Below are positions 1 through 9,614 of a DNA stretch of 64,000 nt, one piece after another. This stretch comes from Candidatus Synechococcus calcipolaris G9 (GTDB lineage: Bacteria; Cyanobacteriota; Cyanobacteriia; Thermosynechococcales; Thermosynechococcaceae). Where the stretch lies: the NCBI RefSeq assembly GCF_029582805.1, contig NZ_JAKKUT010000005.1, positions 150,887 to 214,886 of the forward strand, read 5' to 3'. The notes under the pieces are model-generated. The model saw nothing but the letters and a program-made list of their open reading frames with translations. It had not been told where the DNA came from and ran no database searches. Position 1 is the stretch's first letter. Each line of letters opens with the position of its first letter. A program made the position numbers and the translations under genes.

Positions 1-141
1 TAAGACATAGCAAAATTCACCTGCTCGCAAACCACCGTAGAGGTCGCGATCGGCTTGGCGTTCTACGTAGGTTGGACAGGCACTCGGTAAACTGCCCCCT
101 ACTTGGTAGGGGACGGACAGATCAATTTCAGGACTAGACAT
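1..141 (-). CDS. AAA-like domain protein, N-terminal fragment (runs off the left edge)
   Basis: The minus strand opens with ATG at 141 and stays open for 47 codons to the window edge. The visible protein contains PYQVGGSLPSACPTYVERQA and ends GLRAGEFCYVL. This is the typical opening of cyanobacterial AAA-like (AAA_35-type) proteins, where a PYxVGGSLP...YVxRxAD...L..GEFCYVL lead-in precedes a P-loop. The Walker motifs and any C-terminal WD40, TIR or similar module lie outside the window, so the full domain make-up is unknown. The family call rests on this N-terminal motif only. Confidence 0.6.
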   Translation of the reverse strand, partial: MSSPEIDLSVPYQVGGSLPSACPTYVERQADRDLYGGLRAGEFCYVL

Positions 142-227
142 TAATCAAATTATCAATCAAATTAAAATCCTTTGACCTAGAATCATTCACCCTAGGGATC
201 ATTCACCAGGGCGATCGCTGATCATCC

Positions 228-1100
228 CTAGTAGGTAGATGACGTAGAATCTGGGACAGTAGTTGCTTGATTATTCATAGAATTGTTCACAGAGGTCTCC
301 CCAGACCCACTCGGGCCATACTCCTTAACCTCCACATCTCCCAGGGCCCCCATCTTCTCTGCTGGATTATTGTTGTAGGCAATGTTCACGGCTCCCGCAT
401 TCCCCGAACGCACAATAATGCGTTCCTTGCCTTTCCAGGTTTGCTCACTGCCGGTTTCCATCATGCCCACAAAAACCATGGTGCCATCCACCTCAACTTC
501 AATCCAGGAATCTCCCTCTAGGGTGACATCCACTTGTACCGGCTGATCGGCGAGGGGGGGAGAGGATTCTGGGCTAGGGCTAGGACTGTTTTGGACTGTT
601 TCCGGGAAAGTTGTGGCAGCGGGAGAGGGACTCGCTTCAGGGGTAGCGGTAACGTCTGGAGCGGTATCCCCATCGGCAATACCTTGGACGGTGGGCTTAA
701 AGATGTAGGCAAGGGCCGCCACTGAGCCAATTACTAGGAAAAAGTAGGCTAAGTATAGGTGAATCGGCCGCAGTTGGGGGGTAGATAAGCGGCGCGGACT
801 CTCTTTCTTTTGCTCAACCGTGTAAACATGGGTTTCCGTCGGATATTCCGATGCGATGACTTTACCCTCTAGGCCAAGGGCATCGGCAAAGCGGCGAATA
901 AACCCTTGGGTATATATTGGCTCCGGCAGGTGGGCGATCGTGCCGGCTTCAATGGCCTCCAGAATGGATTGGCGAATCATTGTTTTGGCGGCAATTTCAT
1001 CTAGGGGTAAGCCAAGTTCTTGACGCTTTTCTTGTAAGAACGCACCGATTTCCGCCAGTTTTGCTGCCCGATCTTGATCGAGGTGATTCAGATTTGGCAT
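228..1100 (-). CDS. rodZ: RodZ-like helix-turn-helix membrane protein
   Basis: A 290-residue protein with the RodZ layout. An N-terminal helix-turn-helix of the HTH_25 type (about residues 13-80, including LGLPLDEIAAKTMI and TQGFIRRFADALGL) is followed by a basic juxtamembrane stretch and one membrane span near residues 114-134 (LYLAYFFLVIGSVAALAYIF). A Pro/Ser/Thr-rich linker leads to a C-terminal DUF4115 beta domain (about 185-265, with DSWIEVEVDG and WKGKERIIVRSGNAG). In rod-shaped bacteria RodZ links MreB to the membrane. Here it may act in cell shape, but no mre gene is in the window. The last 20 or so residues are low-complexity Ser/Thr/Asn. It lies downstream of a pseudouridine synthase on the same strand. 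Confidence 0.75.
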   Translation of the reverse strand: MPNLNHLDQDRAAKLAEIGAFLQEKRQELGLPLDEIAAKTMIRQSILEAIEAGTIAHLPEPIYTQGFIRRFADALGLEGKVIASEYPTETHVYTVEQKKESPRRLSTPQLRPIHLYLAYFFLVIGSVAALAYIFKPTVQGIADGDTAPDVTATPEASPSPAATTFPETVQNSPSPSPESSPPLADQPVQVDVTLEGDSWIEVEVDGTMVFVGMMETGSEQTWKGKERIIVRSGNAGAVNIAYNNNPAEKMGALGDVEVKEYGPSGSGETSVNNSMNNQATTVPDSTSSTY

Positions 1101-1229
1101 AGCTGTAACTCTCCTTATAGCGACTCTCAGTAAGCATCAGGAACAACCACACATCATGACTTATGATTCAGCCTAGACTATTTCTAGGTTTTAGGATCAA
1201 TTTGCTAATCCTACCTGCTAAGGGAACCT

Positions 1230-2018
1230 TCACCCTATGATAGGGGGAAATTCCCCCTTTGAATGTCCGGTTTGTTCTAGTTGGTTTAGCTCATGGTTGG
1301 ACAATACACGCACCTGGCCCACGTCTAATTTCCCCTGACGTTTGCAACTCAGTTGAATCGGGCCAATGGCCAGGCGATGGAGCGCAAGGACAGAATAGCC
1401 TAAGTATTGAGCAATCCGACGAATTTGTCGATTCCGACCTTCGTGGAGGACAATTTTGAGCAGGGTTCTTGGGGTAGGCTGGTCGGATTTTTTAAGGACA
1501 TTCACTTGGGCGTTTAGGGTTTGCTGGCCATCCAGAGGAATGCCATTTCGCCATTGTCGTAATGCTGACTTCGATGGGCTTCCCTCTACCCAGACATGAT
1601 AGGTCTTGGGAATATGGTGGCGGGGATGGCTGAGGCAAAAGGTTAGTTCACCGTCGTTGGTGAGAATCAGGGCACCGGTACTGTCCGCATCTAAACGGCC
1701 CACGGGATGCAACCCAGGGGTTTCCTGGTAGTGCTTCGGCAAAATATCGAGAATAGTAACCCGTCCCTGGGGGTCATGGCAGGTGCAGATCACCCCTAGA
1801 GGCTTGTGGAGGAGAAGGTAAACCCGATCGGGTGGATACTGGGGATTGAGCCATTTCCCGTTATATTCAATGCGATCGCGATCGGGGTCGGCGCGATCGC
1901 CCAGGTGGGCCAGTTGACCATTCACCCGAACCCGGCCAGCTTTAATCCATTCTTCAGCTTGGCGGCGAGAGGTAATTCCCCATTGGGAAAGAATCTTCTG
2001 AAGACGCTGCTCCATCAT
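1230..2018 (-). CDS. RsuA/RluB-family pseudouridine synthase
   Basis: A 262-residue enzyme predicted to isomerise uridine to pseudouridine in rRNA. An N-terminal S4 RNA-binding domain (about residues 3-50, RLQKILSQWGITSRRQAEEW) is followed by the catalytic domain. The signature PVGRLDADSTGALILTNDG contains the expected catalytic Asp at residue 110, and HEGRNRQIRRI near 193-203 is the conserved family motif II/III. Length and domain order fit RsuA/RluB/RluE proteins. Whether the target is 16S or 23S rRNA cannot be told from sequence alone, so no symbol is given. A second in-frame ATG lies directly after the first, so the start could move by one codon. Confidence 0.88.
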   Translation of the reverse strand: MMEQRLQKILSQWGITSRRQAEEWIKAGRVRVNGQLAHLGDRADPDRDRIEYNGKWLNPQYPPDRVYLLLHKPLGVICTCHDPQGRVTILDILPKHYQETPGLHPVGRLDADSTGALILTNDGELTFCLSHPRHHIPKTYHVWVEGSPSKSALRQWRNGIPLDGQQTLNAQVNVLKKSDQPTPRTLLKIVLHEGRNRQIRRIAQYLGYSVLALHRLAIGPIQLSCKRQGKLDVGQVRVLSNHELNQLEQTGHSKGEFPPIIG

Positions 2019-2066
2019 TAATCGGACTACAGCCGAGAATTTTTAAAATAGTTATGTCTGAGAATA

Positions 2067-2597
2067 TTATGTTTGCGAAGTGTTCATCTCGGCAAGGGAT
2101 GCCAGAATTTGCTCTAGGTCAATCACAAAAATAGGGGGTAAATTGGCATTCTCTGGACTGGTGATCATGCGGGAACTGACACCATGAATATTTCCCCAAT
2201 GTAAGTAGTTCTTTGGCAGGGGCGCAACCTGATCTGCCGGAACCCGCTCCAGAGTGGGTGGATCTGCAATGGGTAAACCAATTAACTCATGATCGCTACT
2301 TTCTTGACGTTGCAATAGCAGGAGAAAACGCTGTTGATCTACTTCCGGGGACATCATTGCATCCCTAAATAGGCAGCACCCAATATCAATCACAAAAACT
2401 TCTTGATTTTGGTACGTGATGAGGCCAATCCCGCCCCTTTCCGGATCCCCATGGATCTGATGGAGGGGAATAACTTTAAGAACCGTTTCAATGGGGAGGG
2501 CAAACTGTTCCTGACGAATGGTAAAGGTGAGAAATTGCCGCAGGATAATCTGTTTGGCCTGACGATGGCGGAGCCGACGGGGGGAATTAATGGCCAT
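2067..2597 (-). CDS. CheW-like coupling protein, last gene of the pix operon
   Basis: A 176-residue protein with a CheW-like fold. LTFTIRQEQFALPIETVLKVIPLHQIH and ITYQNQEVFVIDIG match the beta-strand and hydrophobic pattern of CheW/PilI adaptor domains. Its ATG overlaps the last 11 bases of pixL, which suggests translational coupling and co-expression with the phototaxis kinase. The ending IFVIDLEQILASL is also typical. The operon already has a pixI (CheW) gene, so this is a second adaptor. It could link a different receptor to PixL or compete with PixI; that role is inferred from position only. Confidence 0.75.
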   Translation of the reverse strand: MAINSPRRLRHRQAKQIILRQFLTFTIRQEQFALPIETVLKVIPLHQIHGDPERGGIGLITYQNQEVFVIDIGCCLFRDAMMSPEVDQQRFLLLLQRQESSDHELIGLPIADPPTLERVPADQVAPLPKNYLHWGNIHGVSSRMITSPENANLPPIFVIDLEQILASLAEMNTSQT

Positions 2598-5500
2598 GGA
2601 GGGTTTCCCCGTTAATGAGTTGGCGGAGGGATTTGAGGAGTTCGGTTTCCCGGAAGGGTTTGCTAAAGTAGGCGGCGGCCCCCAGATTAAAGGCGAGTTG
2701 ACGGTGTTTATCGCCAGTGCGGGAGGTGAGCATGGTAATGGGTAGCTGTTGGCGATGCCCTAGGGTTTTGACATGGGCCAGAAATCCATAGCCATCGAGG
2801 CGGGGCATTTCAATGTCACAGATGACGGCATCGACCCGTAAGTCGGTTTGCAGTTTGTCGAGGGCCTCTTGACCATCCTTGGCCTGTTCCACATGGTACC
2901 CTGCTTTTTCCAAGGTATTGGCGAGGAAACGACGGACATTGATGGAGTCATCTACCACCAGAATGGTTTCTTGCTGGGGCAGATTCAGGGTTGGGGCGGG
3001 TGGGCGGGCCGGGGCCCCATCTCCCAAGGAGGCGTGATCAAACCAACGCAATAGGGCCAGGGTATCAATGAGGGGGACAATCCGACCATCTCCCAAAATG
3101 GTGCAACCACTAAAGCCAGGGGGGAGGCCCATATCTCCGTCCACTTGGCGAATAGTTACTTCCTGTTCTCCCCAATAGCGATCGATTTCAATGCCAATTA
3201 AATCATCCCCTTGGGCCAGGAGCATGACGGTGGGATCGTTAATCGTGGGAATGGCATCCATATCTAAGGAGCGATGGGGCCGGCTAAAGCGGAAATAGTC
3301 CTGTAGTTGCACGAGGGGAATCATGTAGCCTTGCCAGTCAAGAATTTTTTGACCGACGGTTTCAATAATCGGGTAGCGATCGCGGAGCATCATTTCTTCG
3401 ATCGCCTCGGTGGGAATCGCCACCAACATCCCTGCCACCTCGGCCAGGAGTACCCGGACAACGGATAGGGTATAGGGCACGGTGATTGTAAAGGTTGTCC
3501 CTTCCCCTAGGCGGGTTTCCACCCGGACATCTCCCCGCACTTGGCGCAGGTTGGTACGGACTACATCCATGCCCACGCCCCGGCCCGATAGGGAGGTGAC
3601 TTGACTGGCGGTACTAAACCCTGGCTCAAAGATGAGGTCAATTAACTCGCGATCTCTGGCACTATTCAGGGTTTGGGAATGAAATCCCAGTTGAAGTGCT
3701 TTTTGGCGCAGTTTTTCCGGATCAATGCCGCGGCCATCATCGGTAATGGTGATCACGGTTTGGTTGCCCCGGTAGGTGGCCCGCAACTCAATGTGCCCTT
3801 GGGGGGATTTCCCTTGGCGTTGGCGATCGCTGGGGGATTCAAGACCATGGTCAAAGGCATTGCGGACAATGTGCATTAAGGGATCACTCAAAATCGCTAA
3901 TACCGAGCGATCGATGAGGGTATGGCCCCCTTGAATATCCAGTTTGACCCGTTTACCATGTTCTTGGCAAAGGTGCCGAATTAAGCGTGGATAGCGATTG
4001 GCTAAGTCCGCAAAGGGTCGCATCCGAATTTGGGTAAATCGGGTTTGAAGTTGTTTCGCCGTGCGGTTGAGATCTCGGCTAGTATGCTCCGTATCCTCTA
4101 GGCCAATTTCTAAATCACTGGTGATTTCCTGGATCTGAACAATGGATTCCATCACCTCTTGGGATAACAGGTGCAGATCACTGTAGCGATCGAACTCTAG
4201 GCTATCAAATCCCTGATGCCAATCTCCCCCCGGCAGGGAAGGGGTTAGGGGAGTCGGACTTCGCCCAGGGACAGTACTGAGGGATTCCACCGCGTTCCCC
4301 ACCACCTTAACTCCACTGCCAAAACGGTCGTAGCCTGTCCGCAAACGAAAATTAGACTGCTCTAAGGCCCGTACTTTGCCCTTGAGCATTTCCAGTAATT
4401 GATGGAGCCGTTCCAGTTGTAAATCTAACCCATTCCGTTCAATGGTTAATTCCCCAAACAGATCACTGAGGTGATCCAGTTGTTGAACCGCCACCCGCAC
4501 GGTCATATCCTGAATTTCCGGGGCGATCGCCCCTGGGGATGGGGTAGCAGGCTGGGATAGTGTTTGCTGATCAGTGGTCTCTTTTTGAGTAGTTTGGCTG
4601 GGGAATGAATCTACCCCTAGAATGGTTTCGATGTCATCATCGTCCGTCTCGTCCTCAGCCGTCTCGTTGTCAACTGGCTCACCTTCAACTAGTTCATCGT
4701 TCATTGCGGCCAGGCTACCGCTATCCTCCCCTAAGGGGGGAACCTCTAGGGGGAACTCGCCACCGAGGACATCGGCCAAGCCTTCGAGATTGATTTGCTC
4801 CAATTCAAAATCCGCAAAGGATTCGCCATCAAAGCTATTCCCTAGGGCTGGTTCGGGGCGATCGCCGGTAACCGTCCCCTCGCCTAATTGGGGAACCGTT
4901 GAGTCTTCAAGTTGAATAACCGAAAATTCGTCTTCATCCCGTGCATCAACCTGATCAACTTCATCAATAAAGAGGGCATCCGCTGTCACGGTGGTACTTG
5001 ATTCTAGGGGCATTACTGGCATCGCGGTGGGATCAAAGTGATCCGGTAGGGCCGTGAGTTGACCAATCAAAACCAAGGCCTGCGATCGCCGCCATTGCTG
5101 TAATACCTGGGCTGCCAGAGTTCCCAGGGGAGTGGGGTTACTCTTGAGATAGTCATTGACGGAGGCGCAAAAAGACGTAAAGGCCGGTAGCTCCAGAATT
5201 TGACCGAGGCCTTCCAGTTCTTGGGCGGCAATTTCTAGCTCTTCTCGCAAACAGGGTTGGGCCGGGTCAGCAATCACCGCCTCAAGACGCTGAAGACAGG
5301 CTTCTACCTCTGACTCAAAGAGCATCACCCGCATATCATTGCCCCCATCTTCCGAGAGCAGAGCCATTTCATCTTCTGCTTGGGGGTCGCCTAATATCTC
5401 CTGTAAATGGTTAAAGATGGGATCTGCTTGGCTACTCAGCCAGGAGGGTTTGGGTTCCGTGCCCTGTCGGGTTAGGGTAATGACCTGTTGCAGTTGATCC

Positions 5501-5793
5501 ACTGCCCGGAGCAACTCCTGCTGCACAAAGGCATCCACGGGACGGCCGCCCCGCAAAACCTTAAAGAAATCCTCCATGCGGTGGGCCAATTGACTCAGGT
5601 TTTGGAACCCCATCATTGCCGCCCCGCCTTTAATGGAATGGGCCGCCCGCAAAATCCCATCCAGCCGCGATCGCCGCTCCTGCTCAGGAATATCCCCTAG
5701 CTCTAGGAGGCCGGTTTCAATCACCTGCAAATAATCCTGGGCTTCCTCCAGGAATTGCAGCCGTACCAGTTCATCTACACTAACGTCGGGCAT
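2587..5793 (-). CDS. pixL: PixL, CheA-like hybrid histidine kinase for phototaxis
   Basis: A 1,068-residue CheA homologue. An N-terminal HPt domain carries the phospho-accepting His52 in AAHSIKGGAAM. A long acidic linker (about residues 270-420) follows, then the dimerisation region. The kinase core has the N-box HIVRNAFDHGLES, G1 DDGRGIDPEKL and G2 SGRGVGMDVVRTNL. Next come a CheW-like domain (about 785-925) and a C-terminal receiver starting near residue 940 (ETILVVDDSINVRRFL, with the acceptor Asp in ICDIEMPRLDG). This HPt-kinase-CheW-REC order matches cyanobacterial PixL/TaxAY1. It starts 6 bases after pixJ. By analogy with Synechocystis tax1/pix, it should pass light signals from PixJ to the PixG and PixH regulators that control type IV pilus motility. 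Confidence 0.88.
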   Translation of the reverse strand: MPDVSVDELVRLQFLEEAQDYLQVIETGLLELGDIPEQERRSRLDGILRAAHSIKGGAAMMGFQNLSQLAHRMEDFFKVLRGGRPVDAFVQQELLRAVDQLQQVITLTRQGTEPKPSWLSSQADPIFNHLQEILGDPQAEDEMALLSEDGGNDMRVMLFESEVEACLQRLEAVIADPAQPCLREELEIAAQELEGLGQILELPAFTSFCASVNDYLKSNPTPLGTLAAQVLQQWRRSQALVLIGQLTALPDHFDPTAMPVMPLESSTTVTADALFIDEVDQVDARDEDEFSVIQLEDSTVPQLGEGTVTGDRPEPALGNSFDGESFADFELEQINLEGLADVLGGEFPLEVPPLGEDSGSLAAMNDELVEGEPVDNETAEDETDDDDIETILGVDSFPSQTTQKETTDQQTLSQPATPSPGAIAPEIQDMTVRVAVQQLDHLSDLFGELTIERNGLDLQLERLHQLLEMLKGKVRALEQSNFRLRTGYDRFGSGVKVVGNAVESLSTVPGRSPTPLTPSLPGGDWHQGFDSLEFDRYSDLHLLSQEVMESIVQIQEITSDLEIGLEDTEHTSRDLNRTAKQLQTRFTQIRMRPFADLANRYPRLIRHLCQEHGKRVKLDIQGGHTLIDRSVLAILSDPLMHIVRNAFDHGLESPSDRQRQGKSPQGHIELRATYRGNQTVITITDDGRGIDPEKLRQKALQLGFHSQTLNSARDRELIDLIFEPGFSTASQVTSLSGRGVGMDVVRTNLRQVRGDVRVETRLGEGTTFTITVPYTLSVVRVLLAEVAGMLVAIPTEAIEEMMLRDRYPIIETVGQKILDWQGYMIPLVQLQDYFRFSRPHRSLDMDAIPTINDPTVMLLAQGDDLIGIEIDRYWGEQEVTIRQVDGDMGLPPGFSGCTILGDGRIVPLIDTLALLRWFDHASLGDGAPARPPAPTLNLPQQETILVVDDSINVRRFLANTLEKAGYHVEQAKDGQEALDKLQTDLRVDAVICDIEMPRLDGYGFLAHVKTLGHRQQLPITMLTSRTGDKHRQLAFNLGAAAYFSKPFRETELLKSLRQLINGETLHGH

Positions 5794-5799
5794 TGTGAT

Positions 5800-8535
5800 C
5801 TAGCCCTCCGCACTCACCTTAAAGGTGTCCACTGAAGCCTGTAGGGTTTGGGCGACGGCTACCGTTTCTTGCAGGGAATCGGAAATATGTTGAGAGGTGG
5901 CGGACATCCCCTCCGAGACCTTGGCAATGTCCTTCATCAGCGTGTTCACCGTATTGGAGGTGTGGGACTGGGACACGGTGGATTCGGAAATAGACTGCAC
6001 CAGTTCATCAATGTGGTGGGACACTTCCACAATTTCCTCCAGGTTTTTCTTGGCGGTTTCCACGAGGCGGGTTCCCTCCACCACCTGGGATGTGCCGGTT
6101 TCCATCGCCGCTACTACTTCGTTGGTCTCCTGTTGAATCGCTTCCACAATCTGTTCAATTTCCTTGGTTGCCGCCGCCGATCGCGCCGCCAGTTCCCCCA
6201 CTTCTTCCGCAACCACTGCAAAACCACGGCCTTCTTCCCCTGCCCGCGCCGCCTCAATACTAGCGTTAATGGCTAAAAGGTTTGTTTGTAGGGCAATCTG
6301 GTTAATCAGCGAAATCACCTTAGAAATCTGTTGGGAGGACTCCCCTAATCGCTTCACTTTTTTAGCGGTTTCGGCAACGGTTTCCCGGAGATGCATAATA
6401 CTCTGCACCGTTTCATCCATCGTTTCCCCACTGGTTTGGGCGGTTTCTGAGGCATGACGGGCAACCTCAGCGGCTTGGTTGGCACTGTGGGTCACGGATT
6501 CAATAGAGGCAGACATCTCTTCGATCGCCTCCAGCATCCGATTAATTTTCTTGGCCTGGCGCAGGGATTCCTTCGCAAGCTGGCCCATGGCGGTTTCATC
6601 TTCACTGAGGGACGCATTCACTTGACTGGTGGCGGTTTTTACCTGGATCACCACTTCCCGCAGACTTTCAATCAGGGAGTTAAAGATGTCCGCCACCGTG
6701 CCAATTTCCCCGGCGGTAATGTCAGCCCGCACCATCAGGTTCCCCTGGGAGGCTTCTTCAACCTCCGAGAGCAAGTTAATCAGTTGTAGTTGAATATCTT
6801 CCGTTTGACGTTGGCGATCGGCCGCCAGGGTTTCTGCTTTTTGGCGGGCGGCCTCCGTCTCCCGCAGGAAGTTGGCCCGCTCAATCACTAAGCCGAGTTG
6901 GGTTGCCAATTGGGTGAAGAAATCAATTTCCGACTGTTGCCATTGGCGGGGGGCATCACACTGGTGGGCAATGAGGAGGGCAACCAGCTTCTGCTCGACG
7001 AGCATGGGGGCGACAAGATTGGCTTTCACGCCTAGGGGCTTTAATTGACCCAAGTAACACTCGTTTAAGTTGGCGGCATCAATGTCGGCGGTGGCCTGTA
7101 CCCGCCCTTTTTCATAGGCCTTAATCCAGTTTTTGCGGAAGCAAGGATCGTCAATGGTTTGCTCTAGGGCCTTGGGCCAACCCTCGCCCACGGACTCTGC
7201 CACCACCGTACCGACCCAGTTGGGATCAAATTCGTAGACAATGACCCGATCGCTTTGGAGTATCTGGCGAATGTCGGCCACCCCCTGGGCTAAAATTTCC
7301 GAGGTGGATTTGAACTGGGACAAGCGCAGGGTTAAATCCCGGAGAAACTTGGCCCGCTGTGCTTCTAGGGCCTGCTGGGTATTGGCGGCTTCCGTCCGCG
7401 CTAAAAGATTGGCCCGGACGAGGGCTAACCCCACCTGGGTGGCCATCTGGGTAAAGAAACTCACTTCAGCGGTTTGCCATTGGCGCGGCCCAGAGCATTG
7501 ATGGGCAATTAAAAGAGCCACCAGTTTTTGATCGACGACGAGGGGAGCCACCAAATTTGCTTTTACCCCTAGGGGTTCCAGTTGCTTTAGGTAGCAGTCA
7601 TTCAGATTAGCCTGGTAAATATCGGCGGTGGCCTGAACCCGTCCCTTTTCGTAGGCCTTAATCCAGTTTTTGCGGAAGCAGGGGTCATCAATGGTTTGCT
7701 CTAGGGCCTTGGGCCAACCGTCCACCACGGACTCTGCCACCACCTTGCCAGCCCAGTTGGTGTCAAATTCGTAGACAATGACCCGATCGCTCTGGAGAAC
7801 CTGCCGGATTTCGGTGACGGCGGTGTCCAAAATGTCGGTGGGCGTTTCCTGCTCGGCAATACGGAGGGTCATTTGGCTTTGGCACTTCCCTAGGTAGGCC
7901 TCTCGGGATTGTTTAGAAAGAATGCCTTGAATTTGTATGGCCATGTGGTTGATGTTTTGGCCAAGATGGGCTACCTCATCTTCCCCAGTTACGGATAAAC
8001 GGGCGGAGAAGTCCCCCTGGCTCAATTTTTCAACGGTTTCATTGGCGGCAATCAGGGGCCGTAAACTGCGCTTGATCAGGTAGGCGGCGATCGCCCCAAC
8101 CCCCAAGGCCGTAATCAGGGTACCGCCCACCACCACCCATTGCAAATGTTGCAGATCATTGACCCGTTGGCGTAGATAGATTTCAGCGGCTGGGTTTTCT
8201 CCCTGTTGGCTGCGGGCACGGGCAACCGATTGCTCCATGGACCAGTAGGCCACGCCGCCGACTGCGACCACCGGAATCACCCCTAGGGCAAGGGCCGTGG
8301 CTAGTAACTTGGCCTGCAAGCGGGCCCTGGGTGGAGATGGTTTTTCGGCAAGGGGAGAAGGCTGAATATCCGTTGTCCCTGGGGCTTGACTAGACACGCC
8401 ATTGCTACCATGACCATTGGCTCCATTGGTAACTTCGGGATGGGCATTCAAAACCGAATCGGGTAAAACCGGGGGCTGAATTGGGGCCGTAGCTCCTTTT
8501 TTGGAGGGGTTAGGATTGGGTTGGGTACGGGTCAT
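5800..8535 (-). CDS. pixJ: PixJ, phototaxis receptor with two DXCF cyanobacteriochrome-type GAF domains
   Basis: A 911-residue methyl-accepting protein. After a 75-residue Pro/Ala-rich cytoplasmic tail come two membrane spans (about 76-98 and 133-154) around a short periplasmic loop, then HAMP (about 155-208), GAF1 (about 235-378), GAF2 (about 412-558) and an MCP signalling domain (about 610-905, with the hairpin region [20 protein letters not shown]). Both GAF domains have the DPCF motif (Cys286, Cys465) and a second Cys exactly 28 residues later (Cys314, Cys493). That spacing equals the chromophore-binding cysteines of Thermosynechococcus PixJ, a blue/green phycoviolobilin photoreceptor. 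The residue after the canonical Cys is Tyr rather than the common His. The two GAF copies are nearly identical around the cysteines, also at DNA level. Confidence 0.9.
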   Translation of the reverse strand: MTRTQPNPNPSKKGATAPIQPPVLPDSVLNAHPEVTNGANGHGSNGVSSQAPGTTDIQPSPLAEKPSPPRARLQAKLLATALALGVIPVVAVGGVAYWSMEQSVARARSQQGENPAAEIYLRQRVNDLQHLQWVVVGGTLITALGVGAIAAYLIKRSLRPLIAANETVEKLSQGDFSARLSVTGEDEVAHLGQNINHMAIQIQGILSKQSREAYLGKCQSQMTLRIAEQETPTDILDTAVTEIRQVLQSDRVIVYEFDTNWAGKVVAESVVDGWPKALEQTIDDPCFRKNWIKAYEKGRVQATADIYQANLNDCYLKQLEPLGVKANLVAPLVVDQKLVALLIAHQCSGPRQWQTAEVSFFTQMATQVGLALVRANLLARTEAANTQQALEAQRAKFLRDLTLRLSQFKSTSEILAQGVADIRQILQSDRVIVYEFDPNWVGTVVAESVGEGWPKALEQTIDDPCFRKNWIKAYEKGRVQATADIDAANLNECYLGQLKPLGVKANLVAPMLVEQKLVALLIAHQCDAPRQWQQSEIDFFTQLATQLGLVIERANFLRETEAARQKAETLAADRQRQTEDIQLQLINLLSEVEEASQGNLMVRADITAGEIGTVADIFNSLIESLREVVIQVKTATSQVNASLSEDETAMGQLAKESLRQAKKINRMLEAIEEMSASIESVTHSANQAAEVARHASETAQTSGETMDETVQSIMHLRETVAETAKKVKRLGESSQQISKVISLINQIALQTNLLAINASIEAARAGEEGRGFAVVAEEVGELAARSAAATKEIEQIVEAIQQETNEVVAAMETGTSQVVEGTRLVETAKKNLEEIVEVSHHIDELVQSISESTVSQSHTSNTVNTLMKDIAKVSEGMSATSQHISDSLQETVAVAQTLQASVDTFKVSAEG

Positions 8536-8595
8536 CGTCGCATCACCTAAAAATTAATAATTTTCAAATAAAATAAAGAAAAGCAACAGGAATCC

Positions 8596-9129
8596 TTAGC
8601 CGCGCATCGCCAAAATATCTGCCCCAATAATCGCCCGCGGATCCAGGACAAGGAGCATCTCACTATCGAGGAGACAGCACCCACTCAGGTAAGGGACGAG
8701 GGCGGCGGGCACAGTTCCCACAGGGGATTGGATGGCATCGGGCATCAGGCGAATCACGCCCCGAATTTGACTCACCGCTAGGGCCAAGGGCTGCTGATCA
8801 ACCCGAACAATGGCGATCGTCTGTTGGGGCATATCCATGGGCAGACTGGGCAGGTCGAGCAGATGGGGCAAGTCCACGACCCAAACCACCCGGTTGCGGT
8901 GATTTAGCAGGCCAATGACGGGGGGCGGCATGTTGGGCATGGGCGTAAGGCGCAGGGAGGGAACTACCAAGACCTCTTGGGTTTGTTGCATCGGCAGAAT
9001 GGCACTCAGACTATCGCTCAGTTGTAACCGTAAATAGGCTTCCCCTTGACGGCGCGATCGCCCTGATTCATCCAAGGTGGTGGCAAAGGATGCTAATTGA
9101 TCTTCGCGGGAAATAATCTGGCGATTCAT
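8596..9129 (-). CDS. pixI: PixI, CheW-like adaptor
   Basis: A 177-residue single-domain CheW-like protein. LSDSLSAILPMQQTQEVLVVP, MPPPVIGLLNHRNRVVWVVDL and TIAIVRVDQQPLALAVSQIRGV follow the conserved strand pattern of CheW domains. It lies between pixH and pixJ, as in the Synechocystis pix (tax1) operon, and should connect the PixJ receptor to the PixL kinase. TAGGAGT lies just upstream of the start codon as a ribosome binding site. The assignment to PixI rests on gene order plus family; sequence alone says CheW-like. Confidence 0.85.
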   Translation of the reverse strand: MNRQIISREDQLASFATTLDESGRSRRQGEAYLRLQLSDSLSAILPMQQTQEVLVVPSLRLTPMPNMPPPVIGLLNHRNRVVWVVDLPHLLDLPSLPMDMPQQTIAIVRVDQQPLALAVSQIRGVIRLMPDAIQSPVGTVPAALVPYLSGCCLLDSEMLLVLDPRAIIGADILAMRG

Positions 9130-9178
9130 ACTCCTAACCGATACAAGCCATTACAAGCCATCACAAGGAATACCCCAC

Positions 9179-9541
9179 CTAGATCACCACGGACTTGAGG
9201 GCCCGCAGGAGATCATCCCGATTAAAGGGTTTGGTGACATAGGCATCCGCCCCCTGTTTCATCGCCCAGAGACGATCCAGTTCTTGGTTTTTTGAAGTAC
9301 ACACAATAATTGGCAGCTTTTCCGTGTCAGGGTTTTTCTTGAGACTGCGGCACAGTTCAAAACCACTCATTCCCGGCATCACCACATCGGTGACCACCAC
9401 ATCGGGCTTAAATTGACTCACTTTTTCCAGGGCTTCCTTTGCATCCGTTGCACTGATTACGGAGTAACCACTGTCCTTCAAAAATGAGGTGATTAAGGCC
9501 ATTTCCGAGGGGGTATCTTCAACGACTAACACCGTACTCAT
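9179..9541 (-). CDS. pixH: PixH, CheY-like response regulator
   Basis: A 120-residue stand-alone receiver domain. The acidic pair is in VLVVEDTPSEM, the phospho-acceptor Asp in VVTDVVMPGMSGFEL, the conserved Thr/Ser in IIVCTSKN, and the Lys in YVTKPFNRDDLL. CAGGAG sits upstream of the start. It is placed between pixG and pixI as in known pix operons. PixH is expected to be phosphorylated by PixL and to set the direction or activity of type IV pili. Related CheY proteins PilH and TaxY have the same size. Confidence 0.87.
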   Translation of the reverse strand: MSTVLVVEDTPSEMALITSFLKDSGYSVISATDAKEALEKVSQFKPDVVVTDVVMPGMSGFELCRSLKKNPDTEKLPIIVCTSKNQELDRLWAMKQGADAYVTKPFNRDDLLRALKSVVI

Positions 9542-9614
9542 GCAAAACTCCTGATTTGAAAAGTATTCATATTAAACCCTAAGAAGTCTATCCCTCCCTC
9601 ACTCAGATATTGCC

